Counted from the first letter of the stretch, positions 8,582 to 18,288 are shown. The stretch: DNA of 64,000 bases from Alkalihalobacillus pseudalcaliphilus (GCA_001038565.1 LFJO01000003.1:82427-146426), one strand, 5' to 3'. Translations and numbers: made by a program. The notes: generated from the letters alone by a model not told the origin.

Positions 8582-8608
8582 TTGGCTTTACGTAAGATAT
8601 GCTATACT
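8582..8608 (+). promoter_or_regulatory. Candidate promoter for the AEC transporter
   Basis: TTGGCT (8582-8587) and an extended -10, TGC-TATACT (8600-8608), with 15 bases between the hexamers, lie 40 bases before the ATG. Confidence 0.45.
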
Positions 8609-8648
8609 AATCTCATTTAATGATGTAAGAATAAAAGAGGCGATCAGT

Positions 8649-9545
8649 ATGAGTATGTTTTTGGAAGTGGTTCTCCCAGTCTGTATGATTTTTCTAGTCG
8701 GTTATTTAATTCAATCTTGGCGGAAAGTAGATATTAAACCGATATCCACATTAGCGATTTACGTGCTAACTCCGGCACTCGTTTTTCGAACTTTCACCAG
8801 TTCACCTTTAAACATCAACTATTTTTATATGCTCGTATTTTCTTTATTATTACTAGTATCTTTGATTATCATAAATAAGGTGTTTGTTAAGATAAAAAAA
8901 TTAGATTCGCAAACAGAAAGTAGTTTAATCCTATCAACGTCATTTAAAAATGCAGGGAATTACGGGGCACCGATCATATTATTTGCGTATGGTGAGGCTG
9001 GATTCGCTTTTGCTGTTATGTACATGGTGTTACAGTCAATGATTAATAATTCAGTTGGTGTTTATTATGCGGCAAGAGGTTCATTAGGAATAAGTGTTGC
9101 TTTAAAAACGATCTTCACGATGCCCACCACTTATGCGATGTTGATAGCCTTGGTTGTGAATATTTTTGATGTAAACTTATCAGGAGCCATACAAATGCCA
9201 ATACACTTATTAGCGGAAGCATCCATTCCTGTTGCCATGATTATATTAGGGATGCAGTTAGCGACAATTAGATTTACACAAATTGACTGGTCTTTATTAT
9301 CGTTCTCTGTCGTGACCCGGTTATTTTTATCACCTTTTATTGCATTTTTGATTACTTTGATGTTACCCATTGATCCACTCTTACAAAAGGTACTGATTGT
9401 TACTGCAGCAATGCCAACAGCTGCGATGATTGTCATGTTTGCCGTACAATTTAATTCAAAGCCTCAATATGTATCAACAGTAACTTTGGTTACGACGATA
9501 CTAAGTATTTTTACAATAACGGGTCTGCTTATAATTCTAGATTAA
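8649..9545 (+). CDS. AEC-family transporter (auxin efflux carrier superfamily)
   Basis: This 298-residue integral membrane protein has about ten hydrophobic segments and the split-domain pattern of AEC transporters, with characteristic Asn/Gly-rich breaks (SFKNAGNYGAP near residue 97). Bacterial relatives such as YwkB and MleP-type carriers export or exchange malate, malonate or similar organic acids. The substrate here cannot be told from sequence. The start ATG follows AAGAGGCGATC. It is a single gene between the channel and the dap cluster. Confidence 0.85.
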   Translation: MSMFLEVVLPVCMIFLVGYLIQSWRKVDIKPISTLAIYVLTPALVFRTFTSSPLNINYFYMLVFSLLLLVSLIIINKVFVKIKKLDSQTESSLILSTSFKNAGNYGAPIILFAYGEAGFAFAVMYMVLQSMINNSVGVYYAARGSLGISVALKTIFTMPTTYAMLIALVVNIFDVNLSGAIQMPIHLLAEASIPVAMIILGMQLATIRFTQIDWSLLSFSVVTRLFLSPFIAFLITLMLPIDPLLQKVLIVTAAMPTAAMIVMFAVQFNSKPQYVSTVTLVTTILSIFTITGLLIILD

Positions 9546-9638
9546 CTTCTTTTTTATCTATGATAATTTGTTTGCTTTTTTTAGAAGAAATCTCTATCAT
9601 AAGAGAAGATTAGAATATGTTTAGGAGGATACATAACC

Positions 9639-10361
9639 ATGAAAATGATGGATGCAAATGAAATTATTCAATTTATCTCAACAAGTAAGAAAAAAACACC
9701 TGTGAAAGTTCATATTAAAGGTGATATTGCAGGAATAGACTTTGGAAATGATACGAAAACATTTATAACAGGAAATACAGGTGTTCTTTTTGGAGATTGG
9801 ACAGAAATTGAAGCTGTTTTAGAAGAAAACAGTGCAAAAATCGAGGACTATGTGGTTGAAAATGACCGTCGTAACTCGGCAGTTCCTATGCTTGACCTAA
9901 AAGGGATTAATGCTCGTATTGAGCCAGGTGCTATCATTCGTGACCAAGTTGAAATTGGTGATAATGCTGTCATTATGATGGGAGCAAGCATTAATATTGG
10001 TGCAGTAATTGGTGAAGGTACAATGATTGATATGAACGCTGTCTTAGGTGGACGAGCTACTGTAGGAAAGAATTGCCATATCGGTGCTGGTTCGGTATTA
10101 GCAGGGGTCATTGAACCACCTTCTGCTCAACCAGTCATTATTGAGGACGAAGTAGTAGTGGGGGCAAATGTTGTTGTATTAGAAGGAGTTCGCGTTGGAA
10201 AAGGTGCTGTATTAGCTGCTGGTGCGGTTGTAACCGAAGATGTACCACCAAATACGGTTGTTGCTGGTATTCCGGCTCGTGTTATTAAAGAAATCGATGA
10301 AAAAACAAAAGGTAAGACGGAGATCAAGAAAGAATTACGTCGTTTAAATGAAGATATTTAA
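9639..10361 (+). CDS. dapH: 2,3,4,5-tetrahydropyridine-2,6-dicarboxylate N-acetyltransferase
   Basis: DapH acetylates tetrahydrodipicolinate in the acetylated branch of diaminopimelate and lysine synthesis, needed for peptidoglycan and spores. The protein has an N-terminal alpha domain (residues 1-85) and a left-handed beta helix of hexapeptide repeats from about 90 to 215 (such as [20 protein letters not shown]). Its 240 residues match the family. The ATG follows TAGGAGGATACATAACC. The aminotransferase and deacetylase of the same branch follow in one unit. Confidence 0.96.
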   Translation: MKMMDANEIIQFISTSKKKTPVKVHIKGDIAGIDFGNDTKTFITGNTGVLFGDWTEIEAVLEENSAKIEDYVVENDRRNSAVPMLDLKGINARIEPGAIIRDQVEIGDNAVIMMGASINIGAVIGEGTMIDMNAVLGGRATVGKNCHIGAGSVLAGVIEPPSAQPVIIEDEVVVGANVVVLEGVRVGKGAVLAAGAVVTEDVPPNTVVAGIPARVIKEIDEKTKGKTEIKKELRRLNEDI

Positions 10362-10377
10362 GGAACATTTGAAAGTA

Positions 10378-10410
10378 GCTTTGTTGTACGGGAACTCTCG
10401 TCAGCAAGGC
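10378..10410 (+). other. Hairpin between dapH and the aminotransferase gene
   Basis: Bases 10378-10390 pair with 10399-10410 to give about 12 base pairs, some G-U, with one bulge and an eight-base loop. There is no T-run directly after it. It could moderate read-through or protect the dapH message. Confidence 0.45.
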
Positions 10411-10444
10411 TCTTTCCTTACATAAAGCAAAAGGAGAGAGAGAG

Positions 10445-11644
10445 TTGGATTGGATAAAACGTGATCAAAAAGCCATTATGTCTACATATAACCGCTTACC
10501 TGTTACGATTGCCAAGGGGGAAGGTAGTTATTTAATAGATGTTGAAGGTAAAAAGTATTTAGATTTCTTTACAGGATTGGCGGTAAATATATTAGGACAT
10601 TCTCACCCTAAAATTGTCCAAACATTAAAAGAACAAGGGGAGAAATTCCTCCATATTTCTAATGTTTTCATTAATCAACCAGCAATCATGCTAGCAGAGA
10701 GGTTAGTGGAACTTTCCATAGACGGAAAAGTCTTTTTTACCAATTCAGGTGCGGAAGCTACAGAAGCGGCAATTAAGCTGATCCACAAACATTCTGTCCA
10801 GGCAGGGCAACATCAAAAAGGTATTGTTGTTTTAGAAAAAAGCTTTCACGGTCGTACTTTAGGAGCGATCAAATTAACACGTCAGCCAGGAGTGTACCAA
10901 GATTTCCCAACGACAAATATTCCTGTCTATGAAACAAAGCCTGAGGATATTGAAGAACTTGAGCTCATTTTTAAAGAACATCAACCTGCGGCACTTCTCA
11001 TGGAGCCAATTTTAGGGTCAGGGGGCATTGTCCCACTATCTAAAAATTATCTGAAAGAGGTTCAAGCCCTTTGTAGACAATATGGAGTTTTACTTTGTAT
11101 GGATGAAATCCAAACTGGAATCGGTCGAACGGGAACCTTTTTTGCTTATCAGCAAGCAGGTATCGAGCCTGATGTGATTTTATTTGCAAAAGGTGTAGGA
11201 GGGGGGTTACCTTTAGGGGGAATTATCGTTGCTGATCCATACGTAAAACTTTTTCAACCAGGGGATCACGGAACTACCTTTGCACCCTCACCATTAAGTG
11301 CTGCTTTAGGAAATACCGTTTTAGAGGTTTTACTTGAGGACGGTTTGATGAAGAAAAGTGTAGAGGTTGCGGAGAAGCTTTGGACCGATTTAGAAGGTTT
11401 ACAGGGTAAATTCCCTCACTATATTGAAAGTATCCGTGGAAAGGGAATGATGGTAGGGATCGCTTTAACTCTTGATGCTAAACAGGTGAAGGTTATACAA
11501 AAGCAGTTACTCCACGATGGATATATGGTAGATGTCACACAGCAAACGATTATTCGTTTATTACCTCCGTTAACGATATCTATTGCAGAAATAGAACGTT
11601 TAATAACTGCTATTCAAGGGCATTTAGACGAGCTAAGCCAATGA
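10445..11644 (+). CDS. Class-III aminotransferase, probable N-acetyl-LL-diaminopimelate aminotransferase
   Basis: A PLP enzyme of the acetylornithine aminotransferase class: [23 protein letters not shown] at the N-terminus, [11 protein letters not shown] before the PLP site and Lys249 in [13 protein letters not shown]. The 399 residues match the class. It starts at TTG behind AAAGGAGAGAGAGA and overlaps the dapL frame region at its stop. The acetylated diaminopimelate branch needs exactly one aminotransferase between DapH and DapL, and this gene lies between them; in B. subtilis that step is assigned to PatA, a different fold class. The role is therefore inferred from position, while the enzyme class is certain. 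An arginine-pathway role is the alternative. Confidence 0.85.
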   Translation: MDWIKRDQKAIMSTYNRLPVTIAKGEGSYLIDVEGKKYLDFFTGLAVNILGHSHPKIVQTLKEQGEKFLHISNVFINQPAIMLAERLVELSIDGKVFFTNSGAEATEAAIKLIHKHSVQAGQHQKGIVVLEKSFHGRTLGAIKLTRQPGVYQDFPTTNIPVYETKPEDIEELELIFKEHQPAALLMEPILGSGGIVPLSKNYLKEVQALCRQYGVLLCMDEIQTGIGRTGTFFAYQQAGIEPDVILFAKGVGGGLPLGGIIVADPYVKLFQPGDHGTTFAPSPLSAALGNTVLEVLLEDGLMKKSVEVAEKLWTDLEGLQGKFPHYIESIRGKGMMVGIALTLDAKQVKVIQKQLLHDGYMVDVTQQTIIRLLPPLTISIAEIERLITAIQGHLDELSQ

Positions 11645-11655
11645 GAGGTGTTAAG

Positions 11656-12780
11656 ATGAATAGACCAACGCCAATTGAGATTAGAAGAGAGCTCCATCAA
11701 ATTCCTGAACCAGGTTTTGCTGAATATAAAACACAAGCATATCTTTTGCGATACATTCAAACCTTACCGCAGGATTTGCTTCAAATCAAAACGTGGAAGA
11801 CGGGTATACTTATTTTCGTTAAAGGCTCCGTAGGTAATAGGACATTTGGGTATAGAGCTGATATGGATGGGTTGCCGATAGCTGAACAAACAACGTATCA
11901 ATCATTTCGCTCCCAACACACTGATTATATGCATGCTTGTGGACATGACCTCCATATGGCAATTGCCCTAGGTATATTAACTCAAGTTGCTGAAAGTCAA
12001 CCCGTACAGAATCTTTTATTTATCTTTCAGCCTGCAGAAGAAGGTCCAGGTGGGGCAATGCCATTATTACAATCAGCTGAGTTTCGTCAATGGAAGCCCG
12101 ATGAGATTTTTGCTTTGCATATTGCCCCTGACTATAAGGTTGGAGAAGTTGCGTCTAAGCCAGGATTATTATTTGCTAATACTTCCGAGCTTTTTATTGA
12201 CTTAAAAGGAAAAGGCGGTCATGCGGCTTACCCACATACAGCCAATGACATGGTTGTTGCGGCAAGTCATTTAGTTACACAGCTTCAAACCATTATTGCA
12301 AGAAATATCGATCCCCTTGATTCGGGTGTCGTAACGATTGGGGTTATAAAAGGTGGGACGAAGCAAAACATAATTGCTGATTCAGCCCGAATTGAAGGGA
12401 CCATTCGCTCGTTATCGATCGAATCCATGCATTCTATTAAAAAGAGAATCAAAGCTTTATTGAAAGGAATTGAAGTAGGATTTGAGTGTGATGCTACAAT
12501 TGATTATGGTTCAAATTATTGTCAAGTATACAATGATGAGTTGCTAATCAATGAACTAGAGCAATTTTTAGCGAAGAAACCTGCCATTCAATATATTCAA
12601 TGTAAGGAAGCCATGACGGGTGAGGACTTTGGTTATTTTTTAGAAGATATCCCTGGTTTTATGGTTTGGTTAGGGGTGGATAGTCCTTACGGTTTACATG
12701 ATGCAAGAATTGAGCCGAATGAAGAAGCTATAACTGTTGCGATTGAGTTATTTACAGACTTTTTCTCCCAACGGTTATGA
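11656..12780 (+). CDS. dapL: N-acetyldiaminopimelate deacetylase
   Basis: This M20-family metallohydrolase removes the acetyl group from N-acetyl-LL-diaminopimelate to give LL-diaminopimelate. The family metal-binding motif [11 protein letters not shown] and the EEGPGGA motif with the catalytic Glu are clear, and the lid domain lies between residues about 175 and 290. I prefer ATG 11656, behind AGAGGTG, giving 374 residues and a normal N-terminus; an ATG at 11641 overlaps the preceding stop (ATGA) and would add five residues. It closes the dapH-aminotransferase-dapL unit. Confidence 0.94.
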   Translation: MNRPTPIEIRRELHQIPEPGFAEYKTQAYLLRYIQTLPQDLLQIKTWKTGILIFVKGSVGNRTFGYRADMDGLPIAEQTTYQSFRSQHTDYMHACGHDLHMAIALGILTQVAESQPVQNLLFIFQPAEEGPGGAMPLLQSAEFRQWKPDEIFALHIAPDYKVGEVASKPGLLFANTSELFIDLKGKGGHAAYPHTANDMVVAASHLVTQLQTIIARNIDPLDSGVVTIGVIKGGTKQNIIADSARIEGTIRSLSIESMHSIKKRIKALLKGIEVGFECDATIDYGSNYCQVYNDELLINELEQFLAKKPAIQYIQCKEAMTGEDFGYFLEDIPGFMVWLGVDSPYGLHDARIEPNEEAITVAIELFTDFFSQRL

Positions 12781-12866
12781 GCCGAGTAAAGAACATGCAT
12801 AATTTCTCCGTATAGGGATATTCTAACAAATGCAACAAGTCCCTAAAAACATGGAGGTATAAGAGT

Positions 12867-13112
12867 ATGGCAAGAATTGGTGTTGAACAAACATTAAGTG
12901 ATGTCGCACAAGAGTTACAATCAAAAGGCTACGAAACAGTCACATTAAAGAATGAGCAAGATGCACAAGGATGTGATTGCTGCGTGATTTCTGGGCAGGA
13001 TCAAAATGTAATGGGTATTCAAAATGTGGTAACGCAAGGGTCTGTCATTAATGCAGATGGAATGACGGCAGAAGAAGTTTGTCAGCAAGTAGCCAATAAA
13101 GTAGGTCACTAA
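12867..13112 (+). CDS. ykuS: UPF0180 family protein YkuS
   Basis: This 81-residue conserved Bacillaceae protein ([22 protein letters not shown], then a central CDCC and [16 protein letters not shown]) matches YkuS in length and position directly after dapL. Its function is unknown. The central Cys cluster, [15 protein letters not shown], could bind metal or take part in redox chemistry. The ATG follows a GGAGG site in CATGGAGGTATAAGAGT. A strong terminator follows. Confidence 0.88.
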   Translation: MARIGVEQTLSDVAQELQSKGYETVTLKNEQDAQGCDCCVISGQDQNVMGIQNVVTQGSVINADGMTAEEVCQQVANKVGH

Positions 13113-13130
13113 TAAATGTGGAAGAACAAA

Positions 13131-13166
13131 AGAGTATGGAAGGCTTAAGGTCTGCCATACTCTTTT
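13131..13166 (+). terminator. Terminator after ykuS
   Basis: AGAGTATGG and CCATACTCT form a 9-bp stem followed by TTTTT. Confidence 0.85.
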
Positions 13167-13350
13167 TATGGTTTTTGTCATCTTAACAAACGGGGGAAAG
13201 TGAAAGAATTTCGATAAGTGTGATTGCCTATTAAATAAATTGTCAATACTAGTGCATAGAGAAAGAGATATTTTTTACATTTATTCTATAAATATGACAA
13301 TCCAGTGAAAATAACTAGGTTTTCACTTCTCATTACAAGTAGAATTTAGT

Positions 13351-13356
13351 TATAAT
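13351..13356 (+). promoter_or_regulatory. Candidate -10 box for ykuU
   Basis: A consensus TATAAT lies 68 bases before the peroxiredoxin start. No clear -35 box is seen at 16-18 bases upstream, so an activator or alternative promoter form is possible. Confidence 0.35.
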
Positions 13357-13423
13357 AGGTAACGTATCAAAAGATGCTGTATCTAAATAGGGTCAGCATA
13401 TAGATTCTAAGGAGGAATTAGTA

Positions 13424-13975
13424 ATGACAGATAAACGTATGGTTGGTAAACAAGCTCCAAGATTCGAAATGGATGCCGTTTTACCAAATAAAGAATTTGG
13501 TAAGGTTAGCTTAGAAGAGAACATGAAAGAAGATAAATGGACAGTCTTATTTTTCTACCCAATGGATTTCACATTCGTATGCCCGACAGAAATCACGTCT
13601 TTAAGTGACCGTTTTGATGAGTTCGAAGATTTGGATGCTGAAGTAATTGGTGTATCTACAGATACGATTCACACGCACAAAGCATGGATCAATACATCAA
13701 GAGATGATAACGGATTAGGCGATTTAGCGTATCCATTAGCGGCTGACACGAATCACGCAGTAGCTCGTGACTATGGTGTTTTAATTGAAGAAGAAGGTAT
13801 CGCACTTCGTGGTTTATTTATCATTAGCCCAGAAGGTGAGTTAATGTACTCAGTTGTTAACCACAATAACATCGGAAGAGATGTAGAAGAGACGTTACGT
13901 GTTCTTCAAGCGTTACAAACTGGTGGCCTTTGCCCAGCTAATTGGAAGCCAGGACAAGAAACATTAAACGTTTAA
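13424..13975 (+). CDS. ykuU: 2-Cys peroxiredoxin (YkuU/AhpC type)
   Basis: This thiol peroxidase reduces hydrogen peroxide and organic peroxides in the cytoplasm. The peroxidatic Cys53 is in DFTFVCPTEI and the resolving Cys170 in GGLCPANW, the typical 2-Cys arrangement, with 183 residues. The ATG follows AAGGAGGAATTAGTA. It pairs with ykuV downstream as in B. subtilis, and YkuV or another thioredoxin-like protein may recycle it. Confidence 0.95.
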   Translation: MTDKRMVGKQAPRFEMDAVLPNKEFGKVSLEENMKEDKWTVLFFYPMDFTFVCPTEITSLSDRFDEFEDLDAEVIGVSTDTIHTHKAWINTSRDDNGLGDLAYPLAADTNHAVARDYGVLIEEEGIALRGLFIISPEGELMYSVVNHNNIGRDVEETLRVLQALQTGGLCPANWKPGQETLNV

Positions 13976-13985
13976 TGATATGATT

Positions 13986-14013
13986 AAGAGGTCTAACCTT
14001 AGTTAGGCCTCTT
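13986..14013 (+). other. Hairpin between ykuU and ykuV
   Basis: AAGAGG-T-CTAAC pairs with GTTAG-G-CCTCTT, about 11 base pairs around one mismatch. No T-run follows, so it may be a weak attenuator letting less ykuV than ykuU be made. Confidence 0.55.
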
Positions 14014-14047
14014 GTATGCTATTATTTGTGATTAAGGAGGAAAAACG

Positions 14048-14491
14048 ATGGCTCTAAAATTAAGATCACCAATGCCTTCATTAGAAGGAGCGACGACTTG
14101 GTTAAACGGTGAAGTAAAAACAGAGGATATTAAGAAGCCTTTGCTTGTTCACTTTTGGTCAATTAGTTGTGGTTTATGTAAAGAGGCAATGCCTAATGTT
14201 AACGAGTTTCGTGATGAGTATAAAGACCAATTAGATGTAATTGCTGTGCATATGCCACGTTCCGAAAAGGACCTGAACTTAGAGGAGATTGAAAAGGTAG
14301 CACAGGAGCATGGTATTACTCAACCTATATTCGTTGACAATCAGCATAAGCTCACAGATGCTTTTGAAAATGAGTATGTACCAGCGTACTATGTTTTTGA
14401 CGAAGAAGGTCAATTACGCCATTTTCAAGCAGGTGGCGGCGGAATGAAGATGCTGACGAAACGTGTGAATCGTGTATTAGGAATTAAATAA
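14048..14491 (+). CDS. ykuV: Thioredoxin-fold thiol-disulfide protein YkuV
   Basis: This is a 147-residue TlpA/ResA-like thioredoxin-fold protein with the active site CGLC (Cys41 and Cys44) after the strand LLVHFWS, and the cis-Pro region VPAYYVFDEEG. It has no signal peptide, so it acts in the cytoplasm. B. subtilis YkuV is a thiol-disulfide oxidoreductase encoded next to peroxiredoxin YkuU, as here. The ATG follows AAGGAGGAAAAACG. Confidence 0.93.
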   Translation: MALKLRSPMPSLEGATTWLNGEVKTEDIKKPLLVHFWSISCGLCKEAMPNVNEFRDEYKDQLDVIAVHMPRSEKDLNLEEIEKVAQEHGITQPIFVDNQHKLTDAFENEYVPAYYVFDEEGQLRHFQAGGGGMKMLTKRVNRVLGIK

Positions 14492-14501
14492 AGTTTTTTT
14501 G

Positions 14502-14533
14502 CTACCAATTTCTATATGAGTTGGTAGTTTTTT
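14502..14533 (+). terminator. Terminator after ykuV
   Basis: CTACCAA and TTGGTAG form a 7-bp stem followed by six T. Confidence 0.82.
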
Positions 14534-14534
14534 A

Positions 14535-14728
14535 TATGAAAGTGTAGCTAGGGACGATGGCTAGTGTCTTGAAGTTAGTGGGTCATCCATCTTGTGCTAG
14601 ATGACCTTAACTGGATACTGCTCCCTTTTTGTGCGTGCGACTCCTCATGGTGATGGAGTTGTAAACGGACCAACTGTTTTAATAGTCGCCACTACTTTCA
14701 TCTTTGTTGGTGGCGAAGTGACTGCGGA
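14535..14728 (-). repeat. Dispersed repeat, copy 2 (inverted)
   Basis: Read on the minus strand this matches the copy at 45812-46081 almost throughout: CACTTCGCCACCAACAAAG, ATGAAAGTAGTGGCGACT, a GGGAGCA-rich block, GATGGATGACC, CTAACTTCA and a final CTTTCAT. It lies in the gene-free stretch between ykuV and the GH67 gene. Together with the copy at 17899-18074, in the opposite orientation, it brackets the GH67 and AraC genes. Confidence 0.85.
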
Positions 14729-14752
14729 TGAGGTAATTTGAGTAAGGTAGTA

Positions 14753-14766
14753 TGTAAGGGTTTACA
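14753..14766 (+). promoter_or_regulatory. Possible cre site before the alpha-glucuronidase gene
   Basis: TGTAAGGGTTTACA fits the catabolite-responsive consensus TGWAARCGYTWNCW at 13 of 14 positions, but the mismatch is in the central CG, which normally matters. It lies 80 bases before the ATG and its TTTACA half could double as a -35 box. Confidence 0.4.
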
Positions 14767-14846
14767 AAATGATAGTTAATCATGTAGACTTAGTTTGTTC
14801 GATGGATAAAGTTAGATGAATTTTATTCTTATTTTGGAGGGATCTT

Positions 14847-16907
14847 ATGATAAATGAATGTCGTTCAGAAGCTTATCGGGCATGGTTAAGGTATGAGAAA
14901 ATCACGGATCAGGCTTGGTTAGATGAAAATGAAAAGTGGCTAAAAAGTGTGATGTCTTTGCAAGAATCAAAAATTAGACAATCAGCAATAGCCGAACTTA
15001 AACATGCATTAACCGCATTGACGGGATCAGAACCGAAAGTGGAGGATGCAGAGAGTCCTTATCAGTTGTGGCTTGTAAATAGTCAAGAGCAATTAGTGTC
15101 AGTTGACAAGCATTTGTTTGACGGCTTAGAAGAAGATGGATATATCATTAAAACATTGAATGATTTTGATGAGCCTAAGATTCTTATTGGGGCAAATACA
15201 GAACGGGGCCTATTATATGGCAGCTTTCACTTTTTAAGAATCATTCAAATGGGTGTTTCTTTATCTGAGTTAAATAGTAAGAATAATACAAAAAATGAAT
15301 TAAGAATGTTAAATCATTGGGACAACATGGATGGTAGCATTGAACGAGGTTATGCAGGCCAATCCATCTTTTTTGAAAACAATCAATTTACGAAAAATCT
15401 TACTAGAATTAAAGATTATGCGAGGTTAATCTCTTCAGTCGGTATCAATGCCGTCTCGATTAATAATGTGAATGTTCATTCTATTGAAACTAGATTATTA
15501 ACAGCGCATTTTATGGAGGATTTAATTGTCGTTGCTGAGATATTTAGAGATTATGGAGTACAACTTTACTTAAGTATAAATTTCGCCAGTCCGATTGAAT
15601 TAGGTGAGCTGTCAACAGCGGATCCATTTGAACAAGATGTACGGGAGTGGTGGCAGCAAAAGGTGAATGAGCTTTACCAACATATTCCTGATTTCGGTGG
15701 CTTTGTCGTTAAGGCTGACTCTGAACACAGACCAGGTCCTTTCACTTATGGTAGAAACCATGTTGATGGTGCAAATATGCTGGCGGAGGCGTTGGAGCCA
15801 CATAATGGCCATGTGATTTGGAGAACTTTTGTATACAATTGTTTGCAGGATTGGCGTGATCGTCAAACAGATCGGGCAAAAGCCGCTTATGATCATTTCA
15901 AACCATTGGATGGTCAGTTTAAAGAAAATGTTATTTTACAAATTAAAAACGGACCGATGGATTTCCAGGTAAGAGAAGCGAATTCACCTTTGTTTGGGGC
16001 CATGAAATCGACCAATCAAATGTTGGAGTTTCAAGTGACACAAGAATATACTGGACAACAGATTGATTTATGTTATTTGCTTCCTCAGTGGAAAGAGATC
16101 CTTGAATTCGATACATTCGCTAATGGGGAAGGCACGCCGATTAAACATATTGTCGATGGAAGTACATTTGCCTATGCCAAAAGTGGAATTACAGCTGTAG
16201 TTAATATTGGTAATAATGATAATTGGACAGGACACCAACTAGCCCAAGCCAATTTATATGCCTATGGACGGATTGTTTGGGATCCTAACTTAACAGTTGA
16301 AGAAATAACGGATGAGTGGGTTCGGCTGACATTTGGTGATCAGCCTGAAGTGATTGAAGAAATCACCTGGATGCTTCTCCAATCTTGGTCGATATATGAA
16401 AACTATACGTCACCACTTGGTGTAGGTTGGATGGTGAACCCCCATCATCATTATGGTCCTAATGTTGATGGATATGAATATTCGGTATGGGGCACGTATC
16501 ATTTTGCTGATCATCAAGGAATTGGGGTTGATCGAACAGTTAAAAGTGGTACAGGTTATACGGCTCAATACTTTGAGGAAAATCAGAAAATGTATGAATC
16601 TATTGAAACGTGCCCAGATGAATTGTTACTATTTTTCCATCATGTCCCATACACACATGAATTAAAGTCTGGTGTGACAGTGATCCAACATATATATGAT
16701 ACTCATTTTGAAGGCGTTGAACAGGCTATCCAGTTAAAAGACCGCTGGTATCGTTTAAAAGGAAAAATAGAGGAAGAAAAATATGAGAATGTTATGAATC
16801 GCCTCGATAGACAAATTGAAAATGCAAGGCAATGGCGTGATATGATTAATACGTATTTTTATAGAAAGTCAGGCATAGGTGACGAGAAAAACAGGAAAAT
16901 TTACTGA
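14847..16907 (+). CDS. aguA: GH67 alpha-glucuronidase
   Basis: GH67 enzymes release (4-O-methyl)glucuronic acid from the non-reducing end of short aldouronic acids made from glucuronoxylan. The 686-residue protein has the GH67 three-part layout. The predicted general acid Glu293 (VVKADSE) and the pair Asp372 ([10 protein letters not shown]) and Glu400 (TQEY) are spaced by 79 and 28 residues, exactly as the known triad Glu285, Asp364 and Glu392 of the Geobacillus stearothermophilus enzyme. There is no signal peptide, so it works inside the cell on imported oligosaccharides. The ATG follows TTGGAGGGATCTT. It is followed by an AraC regulator and an oligosaccharide importer. No xylanase or xylosidase gene is in the window. 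Confidence 0.95.
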   Translation: MINECRSEAYRAWLRYEKITDQAWLDENEKWLKSVMSLQESKIRQSAIAELKHALTALTGSEPKVEDAESPYQLWLVNSQEQLVSVDKHLFDGLEEDGYIIKTLNDFDEPKILIGANTERGLLYGSFHFLRIIQMGVSLSELNSKNNTKNELRMLNHWDNMDGSIERGYAGQSIFFENNQFTKNLTRIKDYARLISSVGINAVSINNVNVHSIETRLLTAHFMEDLIVVAEIFRDYGVQLYLSINFASPIELGELSTADPFEQDVREWWQQKVNELYQHIPDFGGFVVKADSEHRPGPFTYGRNHVDGANMLAEALEPHNGHVIWRTFVYNCLQDWRDRQTDRAKAAYDHFKPLDGQFKENVILQIKNGPMDFQVREANSPLFGAMKSTNQMLEFQVTQEYTGQQIDLCYLLPQWKEILEFDTFANGEGTPIKHIVDGSTFAYAKSGITAVVNIGNNDNWTGHQLAQANLYAYGRIVWDPNLTVEEITDEWVRLTFGDQPEVIEEITWMLLQSWSIYENYTSPLGVGWMVNPHHHYGPNVDGYEYSVWGTYHFADHQGIGVDRTVKSGTGYTAQYFEENQKMYESIETCPDELLLFFHHVPYTHELKSGVTVIQHIYDTHFEGVEQAIQLKDRWYRLKGKIEEEKYENVMNRLDRQIENARQWRDMINTYFYRKSGIGDEKNRKIY

Positions 16908-16976
16908 GCAAAGTCTTTACTAAAAGGAGTTTATCAATCAATACGATCAATTACTTCATAGACTGGAGGAGAAGGT

Positions 16977-18020
16977 GTGAAACTTACTTTTCTAGATACG
17001 CCAAATTTTGATCAACATAAGATAACAACTCCACATAGTTTGGAGGAGTACATGTATCCAGATATAAAAATGGGCTTTGAATTGCTCGGTATGCATGTAC
17101 GCTCGGTTAAAGACTCATGGGTTTATCCTCGGCATGAGCACTCTAAGTATGAAATTAACTTCCTACTGGAAGGTCATCAAGTCTTTCAAGTAAAAGGTAA
17201 CACATATCATCTGTTTGCCGGTGACATGGTCTTTGTACGACCAGGAGATAGTCACTCAAGTCAATGTGGTAAAGAGAATGGTTTTACTTATTTTTGTTTG
17301 CATTTTGATATGGATGATAAGTTATTCCTTCCTTATTTGCATGAATCGGATGATGTTTTCTTTTCTGCGGAATCAAAGTTGAGTATGTTCATCAGCCCTT
17401 ATATAAAACGTATGGTTCAATTTTGTAAAGAACATCATATGAGCTTAACTCATTATATTCATATACACACACAGTTGTTTGAGTTATTAGGTGCGCTAAT
17501 TAAAGGGCTAAACTACGAAAAAGACATACAGCCAGAGAAAGAAAAATATAGACAGGTCGCCTACCAAATTGCAGAGAAAATTGAGAAGCTGGTTAAACGG
17601 ACTGAAGTTCATCGCTCGGATAATAAAGATAAGACAGGAATAAAAGAAATTGCGAAGGAACTAAATATTAGTAATTCCTATTGCCATAAGCTTTTTAAAA
17701 AAGTATATCAGATGTCACCGCGTCAATACTTGTCTTATATGAAATTATCAGAGGCTAAAGCATTATTAATTGATTCTACTTATACAGTTGAACAAATTGC
17801 CTATATCCTCGGCTACCATGACAGTGCTCATTTTAGTAGGCAGTTCAAGAGATGGTCAGGCATTACACCAAGTCAATATCGCTTATCAAATGTGAAATGT
17901 TCATACGAAACCCACGTGGCGAAGCCGGACTCACTTCATACAACTCCATTACCACTAGGAAGAGCACGCACACAAAAAGGGAGCAATGTCTCATTAAGTC
18001 ATCTATCGCAAGATGGATGA
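16977..18020 (+). CDS. AraC-family regulator with repeat-encoded C-terminal tail
   Basis: Residues about 1-130 form a cupin-like sensing domain (HEHSKYEINFLLEG, then VRPGDSHSSQ). Residues about 205-305 hold the two helix-turn-helix units of AraC/XylS regulators, ending at the usual GITPSQYR. Family members normally stop soon after this. Here translation continues for about 40 residues (308-347) encoded by the dispersed repeat that begins near 17899, so the tail is foreign to the family. It starts at GTG behind GGAGGAGAAG, 69 bases after aguA, and likely controls aguA and the importer in response to an aldouronate or xylo-oligosaccharide. A terminator follows the repeat. Confidence 0.9.
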   Translation: MKLTFLDTPNFDQHKITTPHSLEEYMYPDIKMGFELLGMHVRSVKDSWVYPRHEHSKYEINFLLEGHQVFQVKGNTYHLFAGDMVFVRPGDSHSSQCGKENGFTYFCLHFDMDDKLFLPYLHESDDVFFSAESKLSMFISPYIKRMVQFCKEHHMSLTHYIHIHTQLFELLGALIKGLNYEKDIQPEKEKYRQVAYQIAEKIEKLVKRTEVHRSDNKDKTGIKEIAKELNISNSYCHKLFKKVYQMSPRQYLSYMKLSEAKALLIDSTYTVEQIAYILGYHDSAHFSRQFKRWSGITPSQYRLSNVKCSYETHVAKPDSLHTTPLPLGRARTQKGSNVSLSHLSQDG

Positions 18021-18074
18021 CCAATTAACTTCAAGGCACAACCCATCACCTCTAGGTACACGTTCATACAAAAG
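17899..18074 (+). repeat. Dispersed repeat, copy 3, entering the AraC gene
   Basis: TTCATACGAAACCCAC, TGGCGAAGCC and TCACTTC match the repeat at 45853-45890 with few changes, followed by the block with GGGAGCAATGTC, GATGGATGACC, TTAACTTCAAGGCACAA and final GTTCATACAAAAGG. Compared with copy 2 it lacks the section containing ACCAACAAAGATGAAAG. The first 122 bases lie inside the araC-type reading frame. Confidence 0.88.
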
Positions 18075-18152
18075 GGGAACAGATAAGAGAGATTTGGGTA
18101 ATTAATCATATTGGAATGTACATGGATTCAGAAAATTTGCATTGTTAAAATA

Positions 18153-18194
18153 AAAGCAGCTTGAGTGGTATACTACCATGCAAGTTGCTTTTTT
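18153..18194 (+). terminator. Terminator after the AraC gene
   Basis: AAGCAGCTTGAGTGGT pairs with ACCATGCAAGTTGCTT apart from a few mismatches, around the loop ATACT, and TTTTTT follows. It lies beyond the repeat copy, which suggests the repeat went in between the original stop codon region and the terminator. Confidence 0.8.
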
Positions 18195-18274
18195 AATGAA
18201 ATATCATGATATGAAAGAATAGCCTTATCATCTTTTATAGTAAGGAGGAGGAATCGACGTATTTTTTGCAAAAA

Positions 18275-18288
18275 TGATAACGCTTTCT
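18275..18288 (+). promoter_or_regulatory. Probable cre site before the sugar-binding lipoprotein gene
   Basis: TGATAACGCTTTCT fits the catabolite-responsive consensus TGWAARCGYTWNCW at 13 of 14 positions, with the central CG intact. It lies 53 bases before the ATG, so CcpA would repress the importer during growth on glucose. A LacI-family protein other than CcpA could also use it. Confidence 0.6.
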
